DNA of 64,000 nucleotides from Mytilisepta virgata (GCA_028015205.1 CM051511.1:33286001-33350000); one strand, 5' to 3'. Positions 38,301 through 47,600 are shown, counted from the first letter of the stretch. Made by a program: numbers and translations. The notes: generated by a model from the letters alone, not told the origin.

Positions 38301-39174
38301 CAGAAATTCCCAGATTTTACTGGATTTCCGGAAGGGAATATCATAAAAGATGGGTTAATAATTAGAGAGCTCCTATATCAAAAGCTCCAACATTTCATTT
38401 TTCATCAGGAAAATCTTGTAACAAAGTATTTACCTTTATTTCATAACAAAATTGTGTTTTGAGGATTTCATCAAGGTATGCCCAGCTCAAATACTGACCC
38501 ATCAGATCTATGGAAATTTAAATTTTCAGGAAAATCTCAATGTCAGAACTTTTAAGAAAACGGGATGTACTGTGAGCCATCGCTTTCCGTTAAGGTGAAA
38601 AATAAACGATGTTGTCAAACAGGAAGTTGATGTCACCTTGGTCCTAAAACGTATCCCACAATATGGTGTACCTATAAAAGGCTTGTGACAAAATATCAAG
38701 CAGATGAGTAGTTACAGAGTAAAGTGTGACGAAAAATTTTGTTATGGCAGACAGAACTACAAGGGTAAAACAGTACAACCCCCTCTCCTTTGGAGCAGGG
38801 GTATAACCAGGCCTTGGATCAAAATAATTTGTATATATTTTATTGGTTATATAAACCCATACATTCTATTTTATCTAATAATGTACATGTGTTCTTAAAC
38901 ATCTGAACCAGTAGGTAGGTATTTTGGAAGTTTTCTTTTTATCAAAATGTTAATAAACATGTACAAGACTGAGCATATATCTTCATGATTTTAACAAAGT
39001 TTATTCAAAAGTTTAAGTTATCAGAAACACAACATCTTTTTATTTGGCCTAAATACCTGGTCTAAAAGGTTTTGGTGATGTGTTCTGTATTCTAGGTTTT
39101 GGTGCGACAGCCGGAGGAATCTTTTTCTGAGAATCTGTTATTATCAGTTGTCTGAACTGGCCATCCAGTGACAT
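20226..39174 (-). CDS. LPP: Zyxin/LPP/TRIP6-family LIM protein (nine coding exons)
   Basis: Joining exons 39174-39057, 37588-36885, 36219-36066, 33654-33553, 29945-29878, 28391-28344, 23124-22994, 22590-22470 and 20357-20226 gives 1578 nt, 525 aa plus stop. Every junction has AG/GT borders and keeps frame. The N-terminus has a short VAPKP...PFRPG box, then three poly-Pro clusters (FPPPPP type, as used to bind Ena/VASP) and a Ser/Tyr/Gln-rich linker. Next comes [13 protein letters not shown], a leucine-rich motif typical of the family just before the LIM block. The C-terminal part has three LIM domains with the expected Cys/His spacing and ends in TEL. Family members are zinc-binding adaptors that sit at focal adhesions and cell junctions and shuttle to the nucleus. 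LIM2/LIM3 wording ([21 protein letters not shown]) is closest to vertebrate LPP, but molluscs may have one pre-duplication member. Extra small exons in the 1.5-kb first intron cannot be excluded. Confidence 0.9.
20611..22002. mobile_element. MITE with TTAAGGTGGTACCCAACAC inverted ends
   Basis: Ends TTAAGGTGGTACCCAACAC (20611-20629) and GTGTTGGGTACCACCTTAA (21984-22002) are perfect inverted copies in intron 8 of the LIM gene. The terminal TTAA could be a piggyBac-type target duplication or part of the repeat. A second element (20742-21847) lies inside it. Confidence 0.7.
20742..21847. mobile_element. Nested DNA element with CAGGGCTCACCA ends
   Basis: Starts CAGGGCTCACCA and ends TGGTGAGCCCTG, perfect 12-bp inverted ends, flanked on both sides by TATAT. 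The interior has repeated GCGAC/GTCGCC words and GTCTCCCTGTT words and no transposase frame. It sits wholly inside 20611-22002, so it inserted later. Confidence 0.65.
22470..22590 (-). CDS. LIM gene exon 8: LIM2/LIM3 junction
   Basis: Acceptor TTTCAG, donor GAG|GTAATG. Encodes [15 protein letters not shown], the start of LIM3, then [12 protein letters not shown] and FHVECYRCE with further zinc ligands. Phase 2 in, phase 0 out. Confidence 0.95.
22994..23124 (-). CDS. LIM gene exon 7: LIM2 body
   Basis: Acceptor TTTTTTCAG, donor CAA|GTAAGT. Encodes [16 protein letters not shown] and [14 protein letters not shown] then HCIEDFH, the hallmark LIM2 of this family. Phase 0 in, phase 2 out. Confidence 0.95.
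23255..25373. mobile_element. MITE with CTGTGGATTCATTTATATTC ends, hosting another element
   Basis: Long inverted ends: TACTGTGGATTCATTTATAT at 23255 and its reverse complement ending at 25373, extending about 40 bp with a few mismatches and bordered by TA on each side (mariner-like target). The interior repeats CACGAATTTA words. Stem-loop-family copy 3 (23572-24826) is inserted inside; without it this element is about 860 bp. A truncated relative lies at 56921-57145. Confidence 0.65.
23572..24826 (+). mobile_element. Stem-loop-ended non-autonomous element, copy 3
   Basis: 5' end AGCTCACCTGGCC-ATA-GGCCATGTGAGCT, then GGCGTCCGTCGTCGTCGTCG. 3' end CCAGGTGAGC, then hairpin AGGCTC-TGGT-GAGCCT (24807-24822), ending CTCTTG and T-rich host DNA. 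The core carries AAACCCATTTAGGAGTTATT monomers. It lies in intron 6 of the LIM gene, inside the MITE at 23255-25373. Confidence 0.8.
25830..27403 (-). mobile_element. Stem-loop-ended non-autonomous element, copy 4
   Basis: In minus orientation: hairpin AGGCTC-ACCA-GAGCCT near 25834, then TGTATCGCTCACCTGG. The core has repeated GGCAATAACTCCTAAATGGG, GGTAGATCT and ATCTGTAACGG units. A (GGAC)n tract (about 27328-27360) is followed by the terminal hairpin GGCCATTGGCCAGGTGAGCT. No coding capacity. Intron 6 of the LIM gene. Confidence 0.8.
28344..28391 (-). CDS. LIM gene exon 6: linker into LIM2
   Basis: 48-bp microexon, acceptor TTTTCAG and donor AGG|GTAAGA, encoding [16 protein letters not shown]. 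It supplies the first Cys pair of LIM2. Phase 0 at both ends, so it could be skipped without a frame shift, though that would remove zinc ligands. Confidence 0.93.
29235..29695. repeat. Dispersed repeat, two tandem copies
   Basis: Two roughly 220-bp units (start near 29235 and 29450) share GTTGATGTCGC and TTGGTC then CAATATG and a GTGACGAAAAATTTTGT-like phrase; the second ends CCTCTCTCCTTTGGAGCAGG. A third relative lies at 38565-38818, also in an intron of this gene. No terminal structure defined. Confidence 0.6.
29878..29945 (-). CDS. LIM gene exon 5: end of LIM1
   Basis: 68 bp, acceptor TTTTAG, donor ATA|GTAAGT. Encodes [17 protein letters not shown] then EACYI, the second zinc module of LIM1. 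Phase 1 in, phase 0 out. A decayed copy of this exon lies at 33709-33765. Confidence 0.92.
30384..32142 (-). mobile_element. Stem-loop-ended non-autonomous element, copy 5
   Basis: Longest copy (about 1.76 kb). Left hairpin AGGCTC-TCCA-GAGCCT near 30388 with TGTATTGCTCACCTGG; right end GACGGACGGACG tract then GCTCACATGGCC ... CCAGGTGAGCTAAA. It has more core monomers than the other copies and shares long stretches with copy 4 at 25830-27403, so the two are close relatives. Intron 4 of the LIM gene. Confidence 0.8.
33553..33654 (-). CDS. LIM gene exon 4: start of LIM1
   Basis: 102 bp, acceptor TTTTTTCATAG, donor GTG|GTATGG. Encodes [17 protein letters not shown], then [11 protein letters not shown], giving the first zinc module of LIM1. 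Phase 1 in and out. The donor GTATGG is weaker than the others. Confidence 0.9.
33709..33765 (-). pseudogene. Decayed duplicate of LIM exon 5
   Basis: On the minus strand TTTTTTTTTACAG is followed by AAGGAAGCAGTTCTACTCTT and a GGAGACAAA word, close to real exon 5 (29878-29945) where the same words occur in the same order. A stop follows soon after (CAT TGT TAA) and there is no donor, so it cannot serve as an exon. It sits on the wrong side of exon 4 (upstream in the transcript). Confidence 0.65.
33971..34664. mobile_element. DNA element with CAGGGCTTGGCC-type ends
   Basis: Imperfect inverted ends CAGGGCTTGGCC at 33971 and GGTTAAGCTCTG ending 34664, with TATAA on both outer sides. The interior has GGCGACTTGACAG and GGCGAGTTAAACTTCGC repeats and a 15-base C-run. 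It resembles 20742-21847 in end motif and GCGAC words, suggesting one family. No transposase frame. Confidence 0.5.
34665..36065. other. Intron 3 remainder, no feature recognised
   Basis: AT-rich intronic sequence of the LIM gene without recognisable exon or element ends. Confidence 0.5.
36066..36219 (-). CDS. LIM gene exon 3: leucine-rich motif before the LIM block
   Basis: 154 bp, acceptor TTTTAAG, donor CATGG|GTATGA. Encodes a Pro/Gln-rich lead then [15 protein letters not shown] and [10 protein letters not shown]. The acidic-leucine motif corresponds to the family's pre-LIM segment, which in vertebrate members overlaps nuclear-export-type sequences. Phase 0 in, phase 1 out. Confidence 0.9.
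36885..37588 (-). CDS. LIM gene exon 2: proline-rich region
   Basis: 704 bp, acceptor ATATTTTAG, donor TAT|GTATGT. Encodes the low-complexity N-terminal half with three FPPPP-type clusters (ENA/VASP EVH1 ligand-like), then Ser/Tyr/Gln/Pro-rich sequence with many SSYQ and PSY words and no fold. Phase 1 in, phase 0 out. Confidence 0.88.
38565..38818. repeat. Dispersed repeat related to 29235-29695
   Basis: Shares GTTGATGTCACCTTGGTCC, CCCACAATATGG, GTGACGAAAAATTTTGTTA and CTCTCCTTTGGAGCAGGGGT with the tandem pair at 29235-29695. Confidence 0.6.
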
Positions 39175-39206
39175 GTCTTCTGCTCTTCTTGAATTGGGTT
39201 ATACTT
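39057..39206 (-). CDS. LIM gene exon 1 with translation start
   Basis: ATG at 39174-39172 opens [14 protein letters not shown], then [12 protein letters not shown] and SPKPFRP, matching the family's conserved N-terminal VAPKP box. Donor CCAG|GTATTT at 39057. 39175-39206 is 5' UTR after a good acceptor (GTTTGTTTGTAG), so at least one upstream non-coding exon should exist; it was not located. Confidence 0.82.
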
Positions 39207-40054
39207 CTACAAACAAACATGAAAATATTCTACACTGGAACTCTGGTGTTATAACTTTTACACTAAAAAAGTATTTAGTAAAAATTTCTTGACAGAGATT
39301 CAATATAGGCACCTGACAAAAGTCAGGCAAAGGAAGAGTTTTTATTATTACCCTTCTATTTAATTTCTTAAAATAAATTATATAAGATATGAAGAACTTT
39401 GCCATTATAGCCGGCCATTTCAGTGTTCTCCCCCAGAAATTAAATAGAAGGGAAATAATAAAAACTCTTTTTTAATAAAGATGAAACGAGTACTTTGACA
39501 TTGAAGTTTTCAATGACATAAGCTAATTAGTGTCAGCTTGGGATCGTTAAAATCTTAACAGTTATATAGCTTAAGGGCAATTAACACCTGTTTAATGGCA
39601 TTGGGGACTAATTACAGGTGTAATCAATCAAGGGAATGATGTATTCTTTTAATCATAAGCGGCAATTAGGTCGTTCACAAGTTCCGCGAAATTTCAACAT
39701 GTTCAAAAATATAGCATCTCGGCCAGGTCGGATAGCATTTCGGCAACTTGGATAGGATCTCGGCGATTTCTGATAGCATCTCGGTGCCGAGTGGCTAAAA
39801 GGGCCCAGGGAGAACACTGCATTTGTTTTATATCAATCACGGTCAATAACACGCTTTCTTAATAATAGACCCAGAATATTTTGGGACATGCTAAAGGAAG
39901 AGCTTATTTTCCAATCACAGTGAAAATTACCGATTTTTTTTTTGGGAAAAAAAAGTTGGGGTCGGAGCCAAAAAATTAGGGTCCGTCGGGCGCCCGGAAA
40001 CACACCTATTTTTTATTTTGGCCTTATAAGTGTTATTATTTCAAACATATGTAA

Positions 40055-40419
40055 ATCAATAAAACTGGAATAGATTGGAGCAACCATTGGTACCCCTATA
40101 TTTTGTCTATACATTCTACTATTGAATTCGAATTCGTTGGTTCTGAAGAAAAAAAATTAATTATGTCAAGCATAATTTTCTTAGGTGGTAAAGCTATGCC
40201 GAATCTATGTTTCATTAATCTAGGCCATGATCTGTCAACAGAACTCGTGATTTCCACGTGTTTCATACTAGTACAAGTAATGTCAAACGATGCTAAAATA
40301 ACATCTTTAGGCAGTGTCAGGTATTCAATTTTATTGATAAAAGACACAGTATCTTTGTATATGTCCACTGATCGGATACAATAGGCTGTAAAAAATAGTC
40401 TGTAAAGTGACTGTCCAAG
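40055..40419 (-). pseudogene. Penelope-like element reverse transcriptase fragment
   Basis: Minus frame 40419-40096 reads LYRLFFTAYCI, DIYKDTVSFINKIEYL, LPKDVILASFDIT and LPPKKIMLDIINF, which follow the order of Penelope reverse transcriptase blocks (the SYIKDT...FI and L.TFDV motifs). It stops at 40096. Immediately downstream another frame reads GVPMVAPIYSS, like the conserved G-AMG--AP-YA box, so a frameshift has occurred. The catalytic YxDD block is absent and SLYTN is altered. A dead, truncated copy. Confidence 0.6.
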
Positions 40420-41441
40420 AACTTCCGCAGGGTGAAACTTTCTTGATTTTAGATCAAATCTAATGGAAAATAAAAAACTTCCGGTCACAATAAAGCACAA
40501 ATCTCGTCCGGGATTAACTCCGAAATTGATCCGGAAATAAATAAAAAATGTTACGAAAAAAAAACGAATAAAAACTTTTGAGTCAGTTGGGCGAGGGGAA
40601 ACAAACAATATTTTTATTTTGGACCTGGCAACAAAAATGATGCTTTGGCGATTTTTTTGGAGCCAAGTTTTTGAATGCCAGGGCGACACCTGCAATCCCT
40701 CCTTTCCAACCAAAAAAAACCCCAAAAACAATGGTTCACAGAATTGGTTTTTCATGATTTCAGTACATAAATCAATTTGAATTGTCATATACATTGAAAC
40801 TTAGCTGATCTTGACAGATGCAACAGTCATGACTAAAGCAATTCAACTTAACTGATTTTGTTCATTCATGTCTTCCAGAGAAACAAGGTGAAATTCTCAA
40901 TGTAAAAGGGACATAACTCTTTCTGCAACATTTTCTTAAATTAGGTATTACCAGTCTTTGCGAAAAAGTTTGCAGCCACAAGCAAACCGGGAGTCTGTAT
41001 TAAAATGTCTACTGGCCCGAAAAAAGATGATTAAATATTTATTGGATTATGTTATTTAATATTTTGCCTAAGTTTTATTCATTATTTTCTCAAATAATCA
41101 ACAACCAGTCCTGATTTGATCGTAAGGCCTAATACCCAAAAGTCAAGATCAGCAGTAAAGTATTTTAGAAGTCTGTCACACTTCATGATGACAAGCTTTC
41201 ACAAGTCCGTGGCTGATTTTACTGGCCTGGACCACTGTCATTTTCAAGCATTGTGTGTGGACATATGCAAATAATGTTACTGCTTTGCAGAAACCAGTCA
41301 GAGGCACATATCATGATATTTTATGACAAGAGTCCAATAGAATTTTCTAAAATTCCAGAAACAAAAAATGAGTCTTTGACCGTCAAAAAGTAACATATGC
41401 AGATTCTCGTTGACCTCACACGATTGCTTGAAAATCACATT

Positions 41442-41472
41442 GGGGGGGGGGGGGGGGGGGGGGGGAGGGGGG
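41442..41472. repeat. Poly(G) tract
   Basis: About 31 bases, all G apart from one A. G-quadruplex-capable on the plus strand. Confidence 0.9.
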
Positions 41473-42547
41473 TTTAAAATACTTGGAATTTTAATTAAAT
41501 GAAATATGGGCAATAAATATGACATCAGAACACATTATAATCATTCCAGAATCTAAGTTGGTATGTCAGGTTCGCACAAGTATAACGGAAGGAAAAAACG
41601 TAAGAAGTGTTTGAAGTGCGGTAACCTGTCTGAAATTCCAGATTTTTAAAGACAAATTGTTCTGACACCAACCTGACACAATATCCAAATAAAAAAAAGA
41701 GTGCTGCAGGGTCAGGGGAAATACGGACTACAATGCAACTGACGTGAGAGCCCCATCTCCGAGACCCCCTCCCCCTTTTCTTGACTTAAGTCACACACAC
41801 TGAACGTAGCTGATTATACTAATGGGGAAACTTACTAACGATGGAATAAATGTGACTTTTTGATATTATATGGCTTCTCCTGTGTCCTTACTATTCAGTG
41901 GTAAAGAAAATAAGGTGTGATTCATAAAATCCGTTATTGTCTTTTCCTAAATAGGAAGTGACCGGATCTATGATGTCACTTCCGTAACATTTGAGATTGC
42001 GAAACATTCGCAATCCCTTTTTAAACGGTATCATCTCCAAAATTGTTTGAACAAACATTGATCACATAATTGAACCAACAAAGATATATTGGAATCTCTT
42101 TACTTAGCAGGCCTAACAATACGCTTCATCATATCCGGGGAGCAAAGCATACAAATTGTCCGTTACCGTTTAACAAACAATCTACAACCTGGAAATAAGA
42201 TAACTAGTTTATTAATCCCAGCTACAACGTACTTCTATCTCCTTTACAATTATTAAATAATCCGATCAAAGTAACAAAAAGCGACTTTCCAAAAAGCTTG
42301 ATACCCACACTAAATGACATAATGCGAATCTAACGATGTGACAAACTTGGGCCAAACTGTCCTAGAATTATCTGGATTGCAATGGCAACTTCAATAGAAA
42401 CAAATTAGAAACGGGTGCCCGCTAATCAAATATGGTCTCTGACCTATTGGAGTCAGGCAATAAGATATTTACCGAGGACAAAGGCCGATATAAATATAAC
42501 ATTTTGTAGATTGTTAGGTACTTATATTTATAGCGAGCGCTATGGGA

Positions 42548-42549
<2 letters not shown>

Positions 42550-42645
<96 letters not shown>

Positions 42646-42656
42646 TAATATATATA
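42550..42656. repeat. (TA)n microsatellite at the left edge of the Gypsy element
   Basis: About 45 TA units then TAATATATAA variants, directly abutting the 3' LTR. The matching right flank of the element is also (TA)n (51147-51171), so the element inserted into a TA tract. Confidence 0.9.
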
Positions 42657-42662
42657 AATAAA

Positions 42663-42958
42663 TGCTGATACTGCCCATTTATAATTTTATTTCTGCAAAT
42701 ACGGAAAGGGTGCAAACCATCCGTTAATGCTAACGCCGTAATAAGGAATGAAAATTGAAGGTAAAAAAACCAGGTAAATTCTCATGCAACATGCAAATTA
42801 AGGGCGCATTCGATAGGTTAGTATAAGTTTAAATCTTAAAGTCACATGTCGTCTCAGGTCAATGAATACAATGAATGAAGATGAATATGAATATGAAATG
42901 AATAAAATGCGAATATATATGTGATGAAATACATATACAAATATTTTTGGCTGTAACA
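42663..42958 (-). repeat. 3' LTR of the Gypsy element
   Basis: 296 bp, near-copy of 50853-51146. In element orientation it begins TGTTACAG and ends CAGTATCAGCA. Immediately inside is a purine-rich GCAGGGGG (minus strand, about 42961-42970), a candidate polypurine tract. Confidence 0.92.
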
Positions 42959-43178
42959 TAGACCCCCTGCAGGAACAAAAATTCGTCCCGAATTTTGTAA
43001 TTTGTGCAAACAGTCAATAATATGTGGCAATGCCTCGCTAATATTGAATGCGTTGCATTTTTTAGTCAAAGAAATTTTATTTACAAACATAATTTAAAAA
43101 AAATTAAATAAAAAAAATGACCATGGAGTATGCGTCAATTTGAAAACATCCAATTCAATACCATTTAAAAAAAAACAT

Positions 43179-43841
43179 TTAAGATGACACTTTCATTTCA
43201 TTATCGTTTATAACTTTTGTGAAATGATTGCACCATACACCAATCAAATTCAAACACGGATGAATGCCATCAACAAGTTTAGTGTATTTGTAGCGAATTT
43301 TTCCGCCTGAACATGTCTGATGAACATAGCTATGCAAGAAGGGCGTATATACACCATTTTGAACATTAAATTCAGTAATGAATTTATTCAATTTTTTCAA
43401 AATAGAATTTAATCTTTCTTGCATAACATTATATTGGGACTCAAAATTCAGATATGTAGTTTTTTTAATCAATAATCTATGACTGTTCCATTTTTCAAAA
43501 TTCATAGTACACACGGTTGCAAAAACTACTCTGCAATCTATTGATTTCAAACCATCCACAACAGTTATCATTTTATCAAAATAACTTTGTAATATTGAAT
43601 CTTCGTCTAAAATCAAATCTAAATACGATTCTTCATACTTTAGAGATTTGTTGCGTGACATACTACAAATATCTGGTATACCACAAGCAAAATAAACAAT
43701 TTTAGTCCCTTCAATGTTCATTAACCGTCTTTTGGCAATCTCATACAAGTCCAATAATTTGCCTCCAGATTTTGCTTCCACTCTCGTACTACCCAAATCC
43801 AAGGACTTTCCCCTACTCGAAGCAAAGACAATTGATTTCAT
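43179..43841 (-). CDS. Gypsy ORF3: SGNH-hydrolase-like protein
   Basis: 220 aa from the ATG at 43841-43839. The protein has the block order of an SGNH/GDSL hydrolase: a first strand ending IVFASSRG (candidate nucleophile Ser9), a Gly block SGGKLLDL (Gly26/27), a third block VYFACGIPDI where the usual GxND Asn is replaced (GIPD, 54-57), a later strand CRVVFATVC, and near the end LVDGIHP with Asp191 and His194 in the DxxH arrangement. The remaining sequence is Lys/Asn-rich and has no signal peptide or membrane segment. It follows pol in the same element and strand. A polypyrimidine-rich acceptor TATTTTCTGTAG lies 10 bases before the ATG, so expression from a spliced subgenomic RNA, as for retroviral-type env, is possible. 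The loss of Asn at the oxyanion position may mean the protein binds rather than hydrolyses. The assignment is by motif reading only. Confidence 0.7.
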   Translation of the reverse strand: MKSIVFASSRGKSLDLGSTRVEAKSGGKLLDLYEIAKRRLMNIEGTKIVYFACGIPDICSMSRNKSLKYEESYLDLILDEDSILQSYFDKMITVVDGLKSIDCRVVFATVCTMNFEKWNSHRLLIKKTTYLNFESQYNVMQERLNSILKKLNKFITEFNVQNGVYTPFLHSYVHQTCSGGKIRYKYTKLVDGIHPCLNLIGVWCNHFTKVINDNEMKVSS

Positions 43842-43952
43842 CTTGATATCTACAGAAAATATAAAATTTATATACAATATAATGGTTACTGAATCGTATG
43901 ATTTACATGTGGCAAGTGCCTCGCTGCAACCAAATCAATTCATTTAAAATTT

Positions 43953-44675
43953 TTAAAAGTAAAGAAAATCTCCGTATCTGTCTGGTGGTTTTGTCACTCT
44001 CGAACTCCTGCGTATCACTGGCTCGTTCACGCTATCAACCTTTTCGCTCTGATTCACACCTTTGGAGTCATTAATGTCTAAATTTTCTCGACCAGATGGA
44101 ATAGTCAAATCTGAATGTGAAATTTGATCACCGCTAAGAATTTCTGATTGTCTATCGACCGAAAAATTTATTCCGTCTGACAATTCAATATTACGATCTG
44201 ATAAATTGAGATGTTGCGACTCACGACTATTTGTGACGTCATTTAAACTATTAGATACGTCGTCGGAAATATTAACTGTTGAACAATTATCAGATTCGGA
44301 ACGTGAAGTAGGGACAAATTCAGTAGCTAACGGGTTCAGTGAGTTCCCCACTTTTCGGTTACGTCTTGTTCTCAGAAAAACGACTGCACCATTATCACTA
44401 TCCGAATTGGATGCATTTTCTTCCGAATTTTCATCAACCAAATTATCCGATTCGATTACCCCATTCAGTGGTATACTAAGTTCAGCGGATCTAAAAGTTT
44501 CCTGACCATGATCGATTTCTCTCCGATTCCCCAGGGAATTTCGTGTCACGTTTCTTTCCGACATTTCATGTATAGGAAGTGAACCAATCGGCAAGAGCAG
44601 GTTTCTGTGAACGGTACGAATATGTTTTGGTCCCGATTCTCGTTTAAGAACGTATACCGGAATACTTTTATCAGG
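43953..44675 (-). pseudogene. C-terminal tail of Gypsy pol beyond an in-frame stop
   Basis: This stretch is in the same frame as pol and continues it after the TAA at 44678-44676. The first codons encode PVYVLKRES and TVHRNLLLP, wording typical of the end of Gypsy integrases, then a Ser/Asn/Asp-rich acidic tail closing with RRSSRVTKPPDRYGD, again typical. The apparent start at 44594 is a TTG, not an ATG, which supports reading it as the severed tail of pol, not a separate gene. Confidence 0.85.
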
Positions 44676-47600
44676 TTATGATTGAACTAAATACGGATAT
44701 CGTTCCCATTTATTGGCCAACTTTTGTTTCCCTCTGATTCCAACGTTCTTTAATAAAACTCTGTCACCCGGTTTCAAAATTGAATTTCGAACCCTTAAAT
44801 CATATCTTGCCTTGTGTCGTTTACACGCGTTCTCGGCCGCATTCGCAGCAGTCTTGTATGCAAATTTGAGACGTTTCTCCAGTTTCTGAACATATGAATC
44901 GTGATTATTCTCTGTTAACAAACCGTTCTGAGTACCTAGAAAAGCATCTATTGATAATCTCGGGTGCCAACCGAACATAAGAAAGTGTGGACTATAACCC
45001 GTTGATTCATGTCTAGTTGCGTTGTAAGCATGAACAAGCGGCGAAATGTAGCTTTTCCAATCTGATTTTTGCTGATCATCTAATGTACCTAACATATTTA
45101 GAAGGGTCTGATTAAATCTCTCACACTGTCCATTACCCTGTGGGAGATAAGGCGTTGTGTGAGATTTTCTGACTCCTGCTAGATTACACAATTCGCGAAT
45201 GACCTTAGACTCAAAGTTACGACCTTGATCGCTATGAAGGCGGCATGGAAATGAAAAATACTGTATAAAATTTTCCCATAAACATTTTGCCGTTGTATGT
45301 GCGGACTGATTTTTTGTAGGAAACGCCAACGCAAACCGAGTAAAATGATCAGTTATTACTAGAACATTTTCATAGCCTCCCTTAGATTTCTCTAAACTCA
45401 AATAATCAATGCATATTAATTCCAGAGGTTGACAAGATCTTATATTAACCAATTCTGCTGATCTTTTTGATCGCGATTTACGTAAGATACAATTTGCACA
45501 CGAAGATACTTTGTTTTCGACGTCTCTTTCCATTCCTGGCCAAAAGAAACGCGACTTGACTAAATACAGCGTTCTATCACGCCCTTGATGACCGGCATCG
45601 TCATGCAAACCAGTGAGAACCACTTCTCGGTAAACATCCGGTAATACTAACTGACTTACTCTCTCAGATTGCAAGTTACATTTTCTGTACAATACTCCGT
45701 TTTTAAAAAATAGTTTATCCCACTCGTTCAACAACTTCCGAATCTCGCGATTTTTTCGAGAGAGAATTCTTCGCGTCGGTTTTCGACCAGTCTGAAATAT
45801 CTCTATGACCTTTGATATATTCGGATCGGCTCGCTGTTCTTGAAACCAGTTAACATCACTTATTTCGAAATGTGCGTCAGATTCGAACACGGCCGGATAA
45901 GCATTTTGGGCTAATAACAGACTCTCAATATATGGATTATCAGGAGAGGTAGCTGTGACGGAATTACAAACAGTTTTTACAACATCATTCGCAATGTTTG
46001 CCTCTGGACGGACTCGCGACAAAATATCCGCATCTACATTTAATTTACCGCTCCTGTAAGTAATTGTAAAATCATACTCTGCAAGTGAAGCTACCCACCG
46101 TTGGGAAGTGGCATCGAGTTTAGCCTTTTCCAAAATATACGTCAAAGGGTTGTTGTCCGTTTTAACCTCGAACCGATTTCCTATCAAGTAATCATGAAAT
46201 TTGTCCGTGACCGCCCACTTCATTGCTAAAAACTCTCGTTTGTGGGCTGGGTACAATTTCTCAGAACCTCTCAAACCTCTACTAGCAAAAGCTATAACAC
46301 GATCTATTCCGTTTTGTTTCTGATAAAGAACAGCGCCTAAACCATCGCCACTGGCATCAGTATGAATAATAAACGGGAGTGTATAATCAGCGTATGCTAA
46401 AATGGGAGGTGTGGTTAGTTTTTGGATAATAGTATCACGAGCTAACTGTTCTCTGTCACCCCATATCCATGGTGTAGGTTTAGTTTTTTCCTTGTCCGAT
46501 TTCCCCTTTGGTCGCCCCCTTCCTTTAACATTAGTAGGATGACCAATAAGGAGATCGTTCAAAGGTCTAACTATTTTCCCATAATCTTTTACAAATTTCC
46601 TGTAGTAGGACGTGAAACCAAGAAATTTTCGCAGGTCCTTCACATTTGTAATAACCGGCCAGTTTTTCACACTTTGAATCGGCTTAATTCCTTCCTCCGA
46701 AACAACGAAACCGAGGTATTTTATTTCCGTTTTGAAAAATTCACATTTACTACCCTTAAGCTTTAAACCGTTTTCTTTCAGACGACGGAAAACTCCTTCT
46801 AAACGATCAAAATGTTCATCGACGGTCTTAGAAAATATTATGACATCATCGAGGAAAACAAGACATTCGCTCAGATGCATTTCGCCCATACATTTCTCCA
46901 TAAGCCTTTGAAAGCATGCTACGGCGTTAGTGAGACCGAATGGAAGTCTATTACATTCGTAAAATCCCAACGGTCCGAGCGAAAATGCAGTTTTATGTTT
47001 ATCAGATTCTTTGATGCCACACTGCCAATACGCCGCGCGTAAGTCTATTTTTGAATAAAATTTTGATCCGTTCAGACAATCTATCGTCTCATCGACTCTT
47101 GGTAACGGATAAGTGTCTTTCACAGTACGACGATTAAGCTTGCGGAAATCTATACACATACGCAGCGAAGAATCCTTCTTTCTAACAAGAACAACGTTAC
47201 TTGAAAACGAACTCATAGATTCTCGGATTGCACCGGACTCGAGCATTTCCTTAAGATGTTCCCGTACCTCATTAAACATGGATGGTGGTATTCTTCGGTA
47301 CGGTTCTTTAAATGGCGTTTCGTCAGTAAGTTTTATTTCGTGTTCGACTAAATCGGTGAAACCAAGATCCATCGGACCGGTAGAAAAAACAGATTTCCAT
47401 TTTCCGATTAATGATAGAAGTCGTTGTTTAATATCGCCCTGCAACCCATCATCTATCTTAATCCCCATTTTTTCAATTTCATCCTCCGTAATCCCACTAT
47501 CACTCTCAATTTTTGTTCCAACATTGCTCTCATTGAAAGGATCAATATGCCTAACTACCTTTACTTCACTCAAACTACACAACACTGATTTTGGTTTAAT

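Larger units (their letters stand above)
39207..42549. other. Upstream interval of the LIM gene
   Basis: Presumably holds the 5' UTR intron and promoter, but no promoter or CpG-rich block stands out. It contains the Penelope fragment (40055-40419) and a 31-base G/A run at 41442-41472. About 39945-40025 and 40565-40640 share a GGGCG...GGAAACA...TATTTTTATTTTGG phrase that looks repeat-derived. Confidence 0.4.

Noticed and set aside
42415..42715. Tyr-Ile repeat proteins on both strands (also near 55232-55511 and 7622-7936)
   Set aside because: Translations of TA microsatellites.
43953..44594. Independent 213-aa acidic gene
   Set aside because: Same frame as pol, begins at a TTG and ends with the usual Gypsy pol tail motif; it is the severed end of pol.
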